Source: Spirochaetes bacterium GWE1_32_154
GTDB lineage: Bacteria > Spirochaetota > GWE2-31-10
DNA: 64,000 bases
Direction: 5' to 3'
Assembly: GCA_001829315.1 (NCBI GenBank)
Contig: MIAY01000034.1
Location: 1 to 64,000 of the forward strand
Made by a program: the position numbers and the translations under genes
The notes under the pieces: model-generated
The model's database searches: none
Seen by the model: the letters and a program-made list of their open reading frames with translations, nothing else
Told to the model about the DNA's origin: nothing
Shown here: one piece after another, positions 1-9,487 of the stretch
Layout of the letters: each line of letters opens with the position of its first letter
Position numbering within the stretch: position 1 is the first letter of the stretch

Positions 1-103
1 ATATTCACAATGGTCTACCGGATCAGAATAAGGGAGCAGCATAAAGTAAAGAAAAAAATAGCAGGTTCTTAAAAAGGAACTTGACTTTTTATAGGAGAAA
101 AAA

Positions 104-513
104 ATGTTTCAACCGCATTAGAATTATTACGATCACGATATACAGCCCATGTTAAATGTGAAATACCTTATATAATTTCAACGGTTCATCCTGATAAATT
201 AGAAGGACATGATGAAGCGGTAATCAGTAAGTGGGCAGCAGAATCTCAATGGGATGGTTTGGAGATTATTAAAACTGAAAAGGGAACTGCTTCTGATACA
301 GAAGGTTCTGTTGAGTTTATTGCAAAATATAGAGAAAAATTAAAAAAACATACTCATCACGAAGTTGCAAAATTTGTCAAAAAAGATGGAAAATGGTTTT
401 TTTACGATTCAGATCTTCCTTTTAAACAAGTGGTTAATGAGACTCCAAAAGTAGGCCGAAATGATATTTGTCCATGCGGAAGCGGTAAAAAGTACAAAAA
501 ATGTTGCGGTTAA
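104..513 (+). CDS. YchJ-like SEC-C zinc-motif protein, frameshifted near its start
   Basis: The C-terminus carries a SEC-C motif ([18 protein letters not shown]), a small zinc-binding motif also found at the end of SecA. The body ([28 protein letters not shown]) matches the YchJ/UPF0225 layout. Coding sequence is open from about base 106 to the stop at 511-513, but this frame has no usable ATG or GTG near its start. A good ribosome site (AGGAG, 93-97) instead leads to an ATG at 104 in another frame that hits TAG after five codons. Losing one base in the first few codons explains this. A short product from the TTG at 259 is possible but would remove half the domain. Role in the cell is unknown. 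It is a recent pseudogene or a sequencing error. Confidence 0.7.
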
Positions 514-514
514 T

Positions 515-633
515 GAGGCTCTTGCATAAATCAAGATTACTTGATTTATGCTTCCGCCATATGCGATATAATCGCATTAGAGGTAGCCTTATGCAAAAAT
601 TCGAGATAAAAAAAGTATTTTTGCAAGAGGCTC
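515..633 (+). repeat. MITE-like palindromic element, copy 1
   Basis: This is a 119-bp element with ends GAGGCTCTTGC and GCAAGAGGCTC. Inside are three hairpins: GCATAAATCAAG/CTTGATTTATGC, ATGCGAT/ATCGCAT and TGCAAAAAT/ATTTTTGCA. It is flanked on both sides by TAAT, a 4-bp target duplication that includes the stop codon of the upstream gene. It contains no gene. Confidence 0.85.
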
Positions 634-686
634 TAATAATTTAACTTTTTGTATCAGGTAATCCGATAGATTACAAGAGGTTTATA

Positions 687-2225
687 ATGAGAACAATTCG
701 AAATAAGTTACTTGTTTTTTTATCAGGTGTAATTTTATTTACCGGTCTGGTTATATCACTTTTTGTTGTTATTTTATATAATAATTATCTTGATAGTTCT
801 ATAGAAGATTATTTGTTAAAAGGCAGTCATGTTATATCAAACCAATTTGATTTAACCGATGTTGATTCTCTTATAGCGTTGGCTGAGGATGAGGATCTTT
901 ATTTGGATTATTTGAAAAAAATCGATACAGTGAGCAAAATGTTTGGTTTTATATATATTTATGTACTAAAAAAATCAGGTGATGATTTTATTTTTGCTCT
1001 TGATACTGGCATAATTGAAGATGGTTTTGATGAGAATTTTTTGAAAGTGTATGAGGGGTGTCCTTCTGAAGTAAGTAAGGCTTATGATACGGGTGAAATT
1101 CAGATTACAAAAAAACCGTATGTTGATGAATGGGGGACTTTTAAATCATCGTATAAACCTCTTGTAAAAGATAATCAGATAACAGGAATTCTTGGTGTTG
1201 ATTATGATATTTCATATATTAATAGATTAAAGAAAAATCTTGTGTTTATATATGTATTTATTTTTATTGGTTTAATTATCATTATACTATTATCTCTTTT
1301 GTATCTTTCAAAAATAATTTTACATCCTCTGAAAATGATTTCAGATCATGCAACTAAATTATCGAAAGGTAATTTAACCGTAATGATTTATAAGGGGGGT
1401 AAAGATGAGATTGGAATTCTTGTTGATACATTAAATAAAATGGTTGAGAATTTTATTGAAATATTATCTAATATTAAATTAGTCTCAGAGAAACTTTATC
1501 TGACATCAAAAGAAAATAAAGTAATTACAGAGTCATTTTCTGATATCGCAAATAATCAGGCTTCATCTATTGAAGAAGTCTCAAGTACTATAATTCAATC
1601 ATCAGCATCAATAAAAAATATTTCAGACAGTTCAATTTTAATTACTGATAAATTAAAAACCGGTGCCGGAAAGGCGGAGTTAGGCTTTACATATCTGGAT
1701 AAGATTATTTCATCAATAGATACTATTGCATCACAGTCAAAAAGAATACGAAAATCACTGAATCTGATTAATGATATAACCGATGAAACAAATTTATTAG
1801 CCTTAAATGCTTCAATAGAAGCTGCAAAAGCAGGCGAATTTGGTCTTGGTTTTTCAGTTGTAGCAGACGAGATCAGAAAGTTGGCTGAAAAATCTCAAAT
1901 TACAACAAAAGAGATTGAAATCGGTATAAAAGACAATAATGACATAGTAGAAATAGCTAAAACAACTATTCAGAATTCCCAGGCAATTATTAAAGAAGTT
2001 CTTGAAACAACAATGGAAGCATCAAATGTAATATCTTCAATCAGTGGTGCGATTAATGAACAGAGTATCGGACAACATGAAATAATCAAAAGTATTGATA
2101 ATCTTGATAAATCTATGCAGGATTTTGTTTCTAAAATCGAAACAATCAATAGAAGTTCCGATGAATTAGAGAAAACATCGTATAATTTGATTAGTACAGT
2201 TAAATTATACAATAAAAATAAATAA
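687..2225 (+). CDS. Methyl-accepting chemotaxis protein
   Basis: This is a membrane chemoreceptor. Transmembrane helix 1 covers about residues 8-30, a roughly 150-residue extracytoplasmic sensor region follows, helix 2 covers about 184-206, and a HAMP linker comes next. The C-terminal signalling coiled coil has its hairpin tip near residues 365-395 ([18 protein letters not shown]), the contact site for CheA and CheW. The sensor region ([37 protein letters not shown]) looks Cache-like, but its ligand cannot be read from sequence. The ATG at 687 follows an AGAGG ribosome site. The gene sits between two palindromic repeats, and a STAS protein lies downstream. Confidence 0.92.
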   Translation: MRTIRNKLLVFLSGVILFTGLVISLFVVILYNNYLDSSIEDYLLKGSHVISNQFDLTDVDSLIALAEDEDLYLDYLKKIDTVSKMFGFIYIYVLKKSGDDFIFALDTGIIEDGFDENFLKVYEGCPSEVSKAYDTGEIQITKKPYVDEWGTFKSSYKPLVKDNQITGILGVDYDISYINRLKKNLVFIYVFIFIGLIIIILLSLLYLSKIILHPLKMISDHATKLSKGNLTVMIYKGGKDEIGILVDTLNKMVENFIEILSNIKLVSEKLYLTSKENKVITESFSDIANNQASSIEEVSSTIIQSSASIKNISDSSILITDKLKTGAGKAELGFTYLDKIISSIDTIASQSKRIRKSLNLINDITDETNLLALNASIEAAKAGEFGLGFSVVADEIRKLAEKSQITTKEIEIGIKDNNDIVEIAKTTIQNSQAIIKEVLETTMEASNVISSISGAINEQSIGQHEIIKSIDNLDKSMQDFVSKIETINRSSDELEKTSYNLISTVKLYNKNK

Positions 2226-2259
2226 TACAGTGGTAATGCTTTTAATATTTTGTTATAAT

Positions 2260-2337
2260 GAGCTTCTTGCAAAAATACTCTATTTTATCTCGAAATTTTG
2301 CAAGAGTTTTTAAATCATAGCCTCTTGCAAAAGTCTC
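2260..2337 (+). repeat. MITE-like element, degenerate partial copy
   Basis: It starts with GAGCTTCTTGC and holds the AAAAATACTC/TCTCGAAATTTTGC hairpin arm, then an imperfect second end (CCTCTTGC). The middle hairpin is missing and no clean target duplication is seen. It lies just after the MCP stop codon. Confidence 0.6.
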
Positions 2338-2392
2338 AATAATGTTTGTTTAAAGAAATATACGGGATATTTCAAATACTAATTAGGAATGT

Positions 2393-2914
2393 GTGATACA
2401 ATTGATTGATGATGAAAACCAGATTTTAATAACAATAGATAATAATGATCTTTATTTTAAGGCAATGGGGCATATAACTGCAAATTTATGTTTCCCTTTA
2501 CGTGATATGGTTTTAAAACGATTGAGTTTATTTACCTGTCCTTTTGAAATTTTTTTTGATCTTTCAGAAACAAAATATATGGATTCAACATTTCTGGGTA
2601 TTCTTGTCGGTTTAGAGAAAAAGTTACATGGAACATTCGGTAATCATTTATATATTATTAATCCAAATGAGATTTCTGTTAAATTAATGAAGAATATGGG
2701 ACTTGACCGGTTTTTAAAAATAGTTTGTCAGGATGTTGAGAAAAATCTTCATTATGAGTTGTTTGATGAGGATGTTCAGGTGAATGAGCTTGAAAAATGT
2801 AAAATTGTTCTCACGTCTCATAAAGAACTCAGTGCATTAAGTGATGAAAATAAGAAAAAATTTGAATTACTTCAGGAAGTTCTGGAAAAAGAAATAAAAG
2901 ACAAACAGAAGTAA
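2393..2914 (+). CDS. STAS-domain protein (anti-sigma-antagonist-like)
   Basis: Residues about 15-110 fit a STAS fold: an alternating strand/helix pattern with FDLSETKYMDSTFLGILVGL, where the Ser or Thr of MDST sits at the usual phosphorylation position. The last 60 residues are charged and probably helical, an extension absent from minimal STAS proteins. The predicted start is GTG at 2393, 5 bases after AGGA. Proteins of this kind bind an anti-sigma factor or kinase, or work inside signalling assemblies. The neighbouring MCP suggests a sensory link, but the partner is unknown. Confidence 0.7.
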   Translation: MIQLIDDENQILITIDNNDLYFKAMGHITANLCFPLRDMVLKRLSLFTCPFEIFFDLSETKYMDSTFLGILVGLEKKLHGTFGNHLYIINPNEISVKLMKNMGLDRFLKIVCQDVEKNLHYELFDEDVQVNELEKCKIVLTSHKELSALSDENKKKFELLQEVLEKEIKDKQK

Positions 2915-3018
2915 TTTATAAATTCTCCTTTTTCATTTGTAAAAATAATTTAAAACAGTTTTCCATTTTCACAATTCAGTTGTACTATACATAGTATTCT
3001 ATTATAGAGGAGTTTATA

Positions 3019-4389
3019 ATGAAAAAAATTATAGTTTTAACATCTGCATTATTTTGTTTGATGTTTTCGTATGCAGATACGGCTATTATCGATTTACAGA
3101 AAAAATTACATTCAATAGCTGATAACGAGTCTGCCTCGGTTGTTTTTATCAGTACAGAGAAAACGGTTAAACGATCACAGCAAAGTTTTGATCCTTTTGA
3201 GTTTTTTTTTAATGGTCGACCCGGTCAGGAGGGGCAAATCCCACAGCAGGAGTTTAAACAAACAGGGCTTGGTTCTGGTGTAGTTTACAGTAAGAAGGGT
3301 AATGATTATTTTATAATAACAAATAACCATGTAATTGAAGGAGCTGATACGGTAAAAGTTACCGTTGATGGACGAAAAAGTTATGATGCAACTATAATCG
3401 GCGGTGATAATCTGGTTGATGTTGCCGTTTTAAAATTAACAACGAAAGATAATCTAACGCTTGCAAAAATTGGCGATTCATCAGTTTTAAGAACGGCTGA
3501 TCTGGTTGTGGCAATCGGTAATCCATTTGGGTTGAGTCATTCAATCACCTTTGGAATAATAAGTGCACTTGGAAGAGGTGATATTGACAGGTCAAAACCC
3601 GGTTTTACTAATTTTATACAAACTGATGCTGCGATTAATCCGGGTAATTCCGGCGGTCCGTTATTGAATATAGAGGGTGAGGTTGTTGGCATAAACACGA
3701 TGATTTACTCTCAATCTGGCGGAAGTATTGGTATAGGTTTTGCGATTCCGGTAAATATAGCAAAAAACATTTCAGAACAACTTATTAATAAAGGCAAAAT
3801 TGAGCATGGATGGATTGGTATAACATTTCAGGAAATGGATAAAGAAAAACTTGAAAAACTCGGTATAAAAACAGCAGAGTCAGGTATGCTTGTGTTACAA
3901 GTCGTTAAAGACGGACCTGCAGATAAGGCAGGTTTGAAAACAGGGGATGTTATTGTAAAAATTGACAAATCAGAACTTGTAAAATCTAATGATTTGACAG
4001 TAATAATCGGTAATTCTTCCCCGGGAACTAAACTTCCATTCACTTTTATTCGGGATAAAAGTACAATAATGAAATATGTTACAATTGGCGTACGTGATGA
4101 GGCTGTTGTAGCAAAACAAGGAAGAGGTGAATCAGATTCATCTGATAAATCAGCACCGGATAGATATGGTTTATCACTATCTGAAAGTAGAGAAGGGGTC
4201 GTTGTTAATGAAGTAATTCCGCGAAGTAAAGCCGAACAAGCTGGTATTAGAAAAGGTGATATTATTTATAAAGTGAATAATAATGTCATTAAAACAATTA
4301 GTGATTTTAGTAGTCAAACTAAAGATGAAAAAGAGTTGTTTTATTTTTTCATCAATCGTAATGGTGAAACTATTATTGTTATGATGTAG
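3019..4389 (+). CDS. htrA: HtrA/DegP-family periplasmic serine protease
   Basis: An N-terminal signal peptide (MKKIIVLTSALFCLMFSYA) exports the protein. The trypsin-like domain has the full triad: His104 in TNNHV, Asp134 in VDVAVLKL and Ser211 in GNSGGPL. Two PDZ domains follow (about 270-350 and 370-450), the usual DegP/DegQ layout. The family degrades or refolds damaged envelope proteins. The length of 456 residues is normal. The start follows a GAGGAG ribosome site and the gene appears to stand alone. Confidence 0.95.
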   Translation: MKKIIVLTSALFCLMFSYADTAIIDLQKKLHSIADNESASVVFISTEKTVKRSQQSFDPFEFFFNGRPGQEGQIPQQEFKQTGLGSGVVYSKKGNDYFIITNNHVIEGADTVKVTVDGRKSYDATIIGGDNLVDVAVLKLTTKDNLTLAKIGDSSVLRTADLVVAIGNPFGLSHSITFGIISALGRGDIDRSKPGFTNFIQTDAAINPGNSGGPLLNIEGEVVGINTMIYSQSGGSIGIGFAIPVNIAKNISEQLINKGKIEHGWIGITFQEMDKEKLEKLGIKTAESGMLVLQVVKDGPADKAGLKTGDVIVKIDKSELVKSNDLTVIIGNSSPGTKLPFTFIRDKSTIMKYVTIGVRDEAVVAKQGRGESDSSDKSAPDRYGLSLSESREGVVVNEVIPRSKAEQAGIRKGDIIYKVNNNVIKTISDFSSQTKDEKELFYFFINRNGETIIVMM

Positions 4390-4642
4390 TTGATTTGTAA
4401 GTGCTTTTTATTAGCTCTTCCGTCAGTGTGTTTATTCGCTCAATCAGGCGGATGAACACAGATGGGGGGGGTACACGGAGATACAGAAATTCTGTATCGG
4501 CTTCAGCTTAGGATTTTGTGGAATTAATTTGATATTCGTTGATAGTTAATTCGACTTTGAAAAACTCAGCGTAAAGCTTTTATGCCTGTCGGTATTTATT
4601 GGCGTTTGACTTTGGCTCAACTCATACAGCATTATCCTTTTA

Positions 4643-4666
4643 CAGGTAGAAATTTATTTCTACCTG
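4643..4666. other. Perfect 10-bp hairpin
   Basis: CAGGTAGAAA and TTTCTACCTG pair around a TTTA loop. It is followed by CTATAATTC rather than a clean T-run, so it is not a standard terminator. Confidence 0.55.
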
Positions 4667-4678
4667 CTATAATTCATT

Positions 4679-4720
4679 GCTTAAGATAAAATCTACTAAA
4701 ATGTAGTTTTTATCTTAAGC
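4679..4720. other. Long 18-bp hairpin
   Basis: GCTTAAGATAAAATCTAC pairs with GTAGTTTTTATCTTAAGC with a single mismatch and a 6-base loop. It lies 12 bases after the first hairpin. It may be a bidirectional terminator, a small RNA or a remnant of a repeat. Confidence 0.55.
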
Positions 4721-4881
4721 AAATACTCACAAAGACTACATTTCATAGAAAGAAAATACATTTTTGTAACGATTTTCGATTCAATTTCTCATCAAATCAT
4801 CATTCTAATACAATTTTTGATACAAAAATTTTAACAGAAACAAATTTGTATCGTAAAAACTACATTAATGATGTTTTTAGA

Positions 4882-4899
4882 TTGGCATACAAAATGCTT
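4882..4899 (+). promoter_or_regulatory. Sigma-54-type -24/-12 promoter of amt-glnK
   Basis: TTGGCAT-N6-TGCTT places GG (4884-4885) and GC (4896-4897) exactly ten bases apart, the diagnostic sigma-54 spacing. It lies 35 bases upstream of the amt ATG. ATACAAA-ATGC-TTTGTAT (4887-4904) forms an inverted repeat across the -12 element, repeating half-sites found about 60 bases upstream. Sigma-54 control of ammonium uptake is well known in other bacteria. Confidence 0.7.
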
Positions 4900-4931
4900 T
4901 GTATCATAAATTTTTATAAGGATATTTAAAT

Positions 4932-6236
4932 ATGGATAAAAAGAAGCTACTTATTCCTTTTGCTCTTATTATACCGGTTCTGGCATTTTCACAAGATGCA
5001 AATACAATTGATACCGGGAATACTGCATGGGTTTTGATTTCAACAGCACTTGTAATGTTTATGACCGTTCCGGCATTAGGACTTTTTTATGGCGGACTTG
5101 TAAAAAGAAAAAATGTCCTTAATATTTTAATGCAGAGTTTTATATCCCTTGCTTTAATAAGTATTCTCTGGGTTGTGGTCGGCTATTCTTTAGCATTCAG
5201 TAAAACCAGTTTACTTGGCGGGTTTATAGGAGATTTTAAGTGGATGTTTTTAACGGGAGTTGGTTCATTACCATCCGATGTATATGCGGTAACTATTCCT
5301 CATAGTACATTTATGATTTATCAGGCAATGTTTGCTGTTATTACACCTGCACTTATTATTGGAGCATTTGCCGAAAGAATGAAATTTTCATCATTTTTAG
5401 CTTTTATTACAGCATGGTTTTTCCTGGTATATGTTCCTGTAACCCATTGGGTCTGGTCAGTTGATGGTTTTCTTGCTAAACTTGGTGCTGTAGATTTTGC
5501 CGGTGGAATTGTTGTTCATGTAACAGCCGGCATAGCATCTTTAGTTGTTGCAATAATGATTGGTAAAAGAAGTAATTTAAGACCAACTCCTCCACATAAT
5601 TTGACATATACCATGATAGGAGCTGCAATGTTATGGTTCGGATGGTTCGGATTTAATGCAGGAAGTGCGTTAGGGGCAAACGGTTTAGCATCCAATGCAT
5701 TTATAGTAACAAATACAAGTGCTTCAATGGCAACACTTGTCTGGCTTGCTCTTGACTGGATATTTAATAAAAAACCCACTATGCTTGGAAGTGCAACAGG
5801 TGCAATTGCCGGTTTAGCATCAATAACTCCGGCTGCCGGTTTTGTTGGAATAGGTGGAGCAATGATAATTGGCGCAATCAGTTCTTTAGTATGTTATTAT
5901 ATGGTTGTTATTGTAAAAAATAAACTTGGATATGATGATGCTCTTGATGCTTTTGGAGTACATGGTGTCGGTGGTATAATTGGTTCAATTGGTGTTGGAA
6001 TTTTTGCAAATCCCTCAATTCAATCAGGATATAAAGGATTAATATATGGAGATGGTAAACTGTTGTTAAATCAGTTCATTGCAGTAGGAATTGTTATACT
6101 GTATACTTTATTAGTTACTGTTATTATTTATAAAGTAATAGACCTTTTATTAGGTGTAAGAGTTGATGTTAAAACCGAAGCTATTGGTCTTGATATGACT
6201 CAGCATAATGAAAGAGGTTATACTGTAATCGAATAA
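4932..6236 (+). CDS. amt: Ammonium transporter (Amt/MEP/Rh family)
   Basis: This is an inner-membrane ammonium channel of about 11 transmembrane helices, preceded by a cleavable-looking signal sequence as in E. coli AmtB. The conserved pore histidines are present (about His196 in GIVVHV and His344 in FGVHGV), as is the structural Asp188 (VDFAGG). Its 434 residues are typical. The PII gene follows 41 bases downstream, the classical amtB-glnK pairing in which PII plugs the channel when nitrogen is plentiful. A sigma-54-type promoter lies directly upstream. Confidence 0.96.
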   Translation: MDKKKLLIPFALIIPVLAFSQDANTIDTGNTAWVLISTALVMFMTVPALGLFYGGLVKRKNVLNILMQSFISLALISILWVVVGYSLAFSKTSLLGGFIGDFKWMFLTGVGSLPSDVYAVTIPHSTFMIYQAMFAVITPALIIGAFAERMKFSSFLAFITAWFFLVYVPVTHWVWSVDGFLAKLGAVDFAGGIVVHVTAGIASLVVAIMIGKRSNLRPTPPHNLTYTMIGAAMLWFGWFGFNAGSALGANGLASNAFIVTNTSASMATLVWLALDWIFNKKPTMLGSATGAIAGLASITPAAGFVGIGGAMIIGAISSLVCYYMVVIVKNKLGYDDALDAFGVHGVGGIIGSIGVGIFANPSIQSGYKGLIYGDGKLLLNQFIAVGIVILYTLLVTVIIYKVIDLLLGVRVDVKTEAIGLDMTQHNERGYTVIE

Positions 6237-6277
6237 GCAATGTATTAAAAAGATTAAACCTGATTAAGGAGTTTTTT

Positions 6278-6619
6278 ATGAAAATGATAATGGCAATAAT
6301 TCAACCATATAGGCTTGAAGAAGTTAAAGATGCTTTGTATTCAATAGATATAAATCTTATTACGGTAAGTGAAGTTCTCGGTCATGGAAGACAAAAAGGT
6401 GTAACTGAAGTTTATCGAGGTGTGAGAGAAAACGGTAATTTATTACGAAAAATCAGACTTGATATAGCCGTAAACGATGAATTTGTTGAGCCTGCAATAC
6501 AGGCAATTATTAAAGGTGCAAAAACCGGAGAGCTTGGTGACGGTAAGATATTTGTTTATGATCTTAAGGAATGTGTCAGAATAAGAACTGAGGAAAGAGG
6601 ATCTATTGCTATAGGGTAA
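6278..6619 (+). CDS. glnK: PII nitrogen regulatory protein
   Basis: This is a PII signal protein of 113 residues. It shows [14 protein letters not shown] before the T-loop, GDGKIFV near the C-terminus and RIRTEERG. It should form trimers that sense ATP/ADP and 2-oxoglutarate and block Amt. Alignment with E. coli GlnK puts Glu at position 51, where most proteobacterial PII proteins have the Tyr that is uridylylated (RGVRE in place of RGAEY). GlnD-type control therefore looks unlikely. It is the second gene of the amt operon and a terminator follows. Confidence 0.95.
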   Translation: MKMIMAIIQPYRLEEVKDALYSIDINLITVSEVLGHGRQKGVTEVYRGVRENGNLLRKIRLDIAVNDEFVEPAIQAIIKGAKTGELGDGKIFVYDLKECVRIRTEERGSIAIG

Positions 6620-6639
6620 AATGACAGATACAACTGTCT

Positions 6640-6669
6640 GAAGGAGCTGACTTAACGTTAGCTCCTTTT
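6640..6669 (+). terminator. Terminator after glnK
   Basis: AAGGAGCTGAC-TTAA-GTTAGCTCCTT forms an 11-bp stem with one wobble pair, followed by TTC. It lies between the convergent glnK and parE genes and may serve both. Confidence 0.75.
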
Positions 6670-8469
6670 CTATAAAAGATGTTCCATAATATACTCTTTT
6701 CTCTCCGGCGTATTATTCCCCATATAAAATTTTAATGATTTATTAACTTCATTTATGTGATTAACATTTACTTTTGTAAGTTTTATATTTTCACCGATAA
6801 ATTGCCCGAATTCATTAGGTGATATTTCTCCAAGTCCTTTAAATCGTGTTATTTCAAAACCTTTCAGTTTTTTACATGCTTTTTCTTTCTGCTCTTCTGA
6901 ATAACAGTAAATAGTTTCCTGTTTATTTCGAACTCTGAATAATGGTGTCTCAAGAATATACAAATGACCTTTCAGTACCACCGGTTCAAAAAATATCAGA
7001 AAAAAGGTTAGTATCAGATTTCTGATATGAAAACCATCAACATCGGCATCGGTTGCAATAACAACTTTATTGTATCGTAAATCTTCAATTCCGTTTTCAA
7101 GCCCCAGCGCTTTCATGAGGTTATACATTTCTTCATTTTTATATACCGTTGATTTTGATAACCCGAATGCATTTAAGGGTTTTCCGCGAAGAGAAAAAAT
7201 AGCTTGCGTCATAACATCGCGACTTCCAACCATACTGCCTGATGCAGACTGTCCTTCGGTAAGGAATATTGTTGTTTTCTCTTTGAGTAAACTTTCGTCG
7301 TTAAAATGGATTTTACAGTCTTTTAATTTCGGTATATTTAATGCGGTTTTCTTTGCATTCTCCCGTGCTTCTTTCTGGACTTTTTGAAACTCGGTACGAA
7401 TCATTTCATTAAATTTGATACGGTCAATTATTTTGTCGGCAGTTGCCTGGTTTCTATGCAAATAAATAACCAGAGAGTCTTTAATTGAAGCAATAAGCTC
7501 ACTTTTAATATCAATATTACCAAGTTTATTTTTTGTCTGTGATTCAAAAATCGGGTTTTTCAACTTAATTGCTACTGCACCGACTATACCTTCACGCACA
7601 TCAGAGCCGTTAAAACTCTTACCTGAATATTCGTTAATGCCTTTAAGAATCGCCTCTCTAAACGCAGCCTGATGCGTTCCGCCTTCATTGGTATGTTGCC
7701 CGTTAACAAATGAAAAGTAGGTTTCACCCATGTTTGCCGTGTGACAAAAAGCATATTCCAGTTTTTCATCTCTGAAATGAATTGTGTTGTATAAGTTATC
7801 ACCTTCAACTTCATTATTCAATAAATCTTCAAGACCGTTTTCACTATAAAATTCTTCACCATTATAAATCAGTTTTAATCCACGATTAAGATATGAATAA
7901 TTTTTCAACCGTTCAATGATGTATTGATCCTGAAGTTTAAATTTCCCGAAAATTTCTTCATCGGGTGTGAACTCTATAAATGTGCCGTTAGGGTCTTTTG
8001 TATTACCTTCGTTGGATTTGATTAGCTTACCCTTTGAGAAAAAGGCCTCACGGTATTTCCCGTCACGATTTGAACGAACGAGAAAGTGGGATGAAAGTGC
8101 ATTAACCGCTTTTGTACCGACCCCGTTTAATCCGACAGAAAATTGAAAGACATCATCATTAAATTTACCGCCCGTGTTAATTATTGAAACACAGTCTTCA
8201 ATTTTATTAAGCGGGATTCCCCTTCCGTAATCACGAACCTGAAGGGTTGCACCTTGCAGTTTAATTTCAACCCGGTTTCCATATTTCATAATAAATTCAT
8301 CGATTGAATTATCGATTACTTCTTTTAACAGAATGTAGATTCCGTCATCATATTGTTCACCATCGCCTAATCTTCCGATATACATACCGCTTCGCAATCG
8401 TATATGTTCAAGTGAATCAAGAGTTAATATTTTGTCATCAGTATAATTATGTTCAGGTTGTTTAGCCAT
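6670..8469 (-). CDS. parE: DNA topoisomerase IV subunit B
   Basis: This is a type IIA topoisomerase ATPase subunit. The N-terminal GHKL ATPase has EVIDNSIDEF, DYGRGIPL and GLNGVGTKAVNALS. A transducer domain follows, then a TOPRIM domain with TEGQSASGS and DADVDGFHIR. The order and details (RGKPLNAFGL, LETPLFRVRNK) resemble the short ParE-like proteins of Bacteroidetes and spirochaetes rather than long GyrB; 599 residues fits. The usual Asp of EGDS is Gln here. No parC lies adjacent. It partners ParC to separate daughter chromosomes. A GAGGA ribosome site precedes the ATG. Confidence 0.9.
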   Translation of the reverse strand: MAKQPEHNYTDDKILTLDSLEHIRLRSGMYIGRLGDGEQYDDGIYILLKEVIDNSIDEFIMKYGNRVEIKLQGATLQVRDYGRGIPLNKIEDCVSIINTGGKFNDDVFQFSVGLNGVGTKAVNALSSHFLVRSNRDGKYREAFFSKGKLIKSNEGNTKDPNGTFIEFTPDEEIFGKFKLQDQYIIERLKNYSYLNRGLKLIYNGEEFYSENGLEDLLNNEVEGDNLYNTIHFRDEKLEYAFCHTANMGETYFSFVNGQHTNEGGTHQAAFREAILKGINEYSGKSFNGSDVREGIVGAVAIKLKNPIFESQTKNKLGNIDIKSELIASIKDSLVIYLHRNQATADKIIDRIKFNEMIRTEFQKVQKEARENAKKTALNIPKLKDCKIHFNDESLLKEKTTIFLTEGQSASGSMVGSRDVMTQAIFSLRGKPLNAFGLSKSTVYKNEEMYNLMKALGLENGIEDLRYNKVVIATDADVDGFHIRNLILTFFLIFFEPVVLKGHLYILETPLFRVRNKQETIYCYSEEQKEKACKKLKGFEITRFKGLGEISPNEFGQFIGENIKLTKVNVNHINEVNKSLKFYMGNNTPERKEYIMEHLL

Positions 8470-8478
8470 ATATATCCT

Positions 8479-9327
8479 CTATTTATCAGTTTCAGTTTTT
8501 CTTGTGATACATCTCGGCAATAAATCACACTCTTTACAGTAATGATCATTTTCGTCAAAATCAGATTCTTCACACAAAGGCATCGTAGAAATATCTCTTT
8601 TTTCAGCTGTATTTTTAATTTTCTCCGAAGTTACCGGTTTTCTACTGTAATATTTATGAAGATGTGTAGGATTTTTCATTTTTGCCAATACAATGGAAGA
8701 ACCGAATATTCTCCTAAAGTATATGAATAGACCCAGAAAACCGGATAGATAGATAATAGCAAGTAAACTGCTTATAAACAAAGGGTTTCCCGTGGTAAAA
8801 ATCATAATTAACTGAATGGCTGCAATTGCTAATGAAATAATCGATATTAATTTAATTCTAACCGGAAGAATAAAAAATAAATAAATCTTCTGATCGGGAT
8901 AAATAAAGCCGAATGCAGTCATGAGCGTCAGCATTAATGAATTTGGTGATAACATTGAGCCATATCCGTTAAGAAGTGATTCAAAAGGTATAATCGGAAT
9001 AAAATAGTTTATCGCTAATGCAGTAATACTTTTAGCAAGTATCCCGGATAGTAAGAAAATTGAAAAATGTTTTGTTCCCCATTCAGATTCGAGAATTGAG
9101 CAAAACCAGAAAATAATAAGAACCTTAAAGAAATAATATAAAACAGAAGTTGCATCATTAAATATATAGGTAATTATTTGCCACGGGTAAAAATCAACGA
9201 GAGCGTTTTTCAACACAAAAATGGTATGAAAACCGGTCGGATTCAGTATGTTAAGTCCGTACATTGAGATAAGTACGATAGAAAAAATCATTGTTGCCGG
9301 AATAGAATTCTTATTAAACATATACAT
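8479..9327 (-). CDS. Rhomboid-like membrane protein, probably not catalytic
   Basis: This is a six-helix membrane protein with the overall plan of bacterial rhomboid-family proteins (FWFCSILESEWGTKHF near helix 2, YPDQKIYLFFILPVRIKL after helix 4). The serine-protease GxSG motif is replaced by GYGSMLSPNS, and the last helix (LLAIIYLSGFLGLFIYF) lacks the catalytic His, so it looks like a pseudo-rhomboid. The soluble tail carries a cysteine cluster (LCEESDF, YCKECDLLPRC) that could bind zinc. It lies 9 bases upstream of parE and is probably co-transcribed with it. Function is unknown. Confidence 0.6.
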   Translation of the reverse strand: MYMFNKNSIPATMIFSIVLISMYGLNILNPTGFHTIFVLKNALVDFYPWQIITYIFNDATSVLYYFFKVLIIFWFCSILESEWGTKHFSIFLLSGILAKSITALAINYFIPIIPFESLLNGYGSMLSPNSLMLTLMTAFGFIYPDQKIYLFFILPVRIKLISIISLAIAAIQLIMIFTTGNPLFISSLLAIIYLSGFLGLFIYFRRIFGSSIVLAKMKNPTHLHKYYSRKPVTSEKIKNTAEKRDISTMPLCEESDFDENDHYCKECDLLPRCITRKTETDK

Positions 9328-9487
9328 TGCATCCTTAACTTTAAATCTAACCGTTTCTTATAACAAATAATGAAAAAAATCAATCTTCTATTGTATAAGT
9401 ATTGCTCTTTTATCTATTAAAGTGTAAAATACATTTCAATCAATTTGAAGTTCTACTTATCGTTGCTTCATTCACATCGGGGATTTA

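Larger units (their letters stand above)
4390..4878. other. Gene-free region with hairpins upstream of amt
   Basis: No open frame is convincing here. The visible structures are a 19-bp palindrome GATACAGAAaTTCTGTATC (4480-4498) and two stable hairpins described separately. The left part (about 4390-4640) reads like eroded sequence. The right part carries GATACAAA-type half-sites (4819-4826 and, inverted, 4845-4852) that recur inside the amt promoter. Confidence 0.5.

Noticed and set aside
1..83. Possible MITE remnant (GCAGCATAAAGTAAAG) at the window start
   Set aside because: Only about 16 bases resemble the element arm; no ends or hairpins can be paired.
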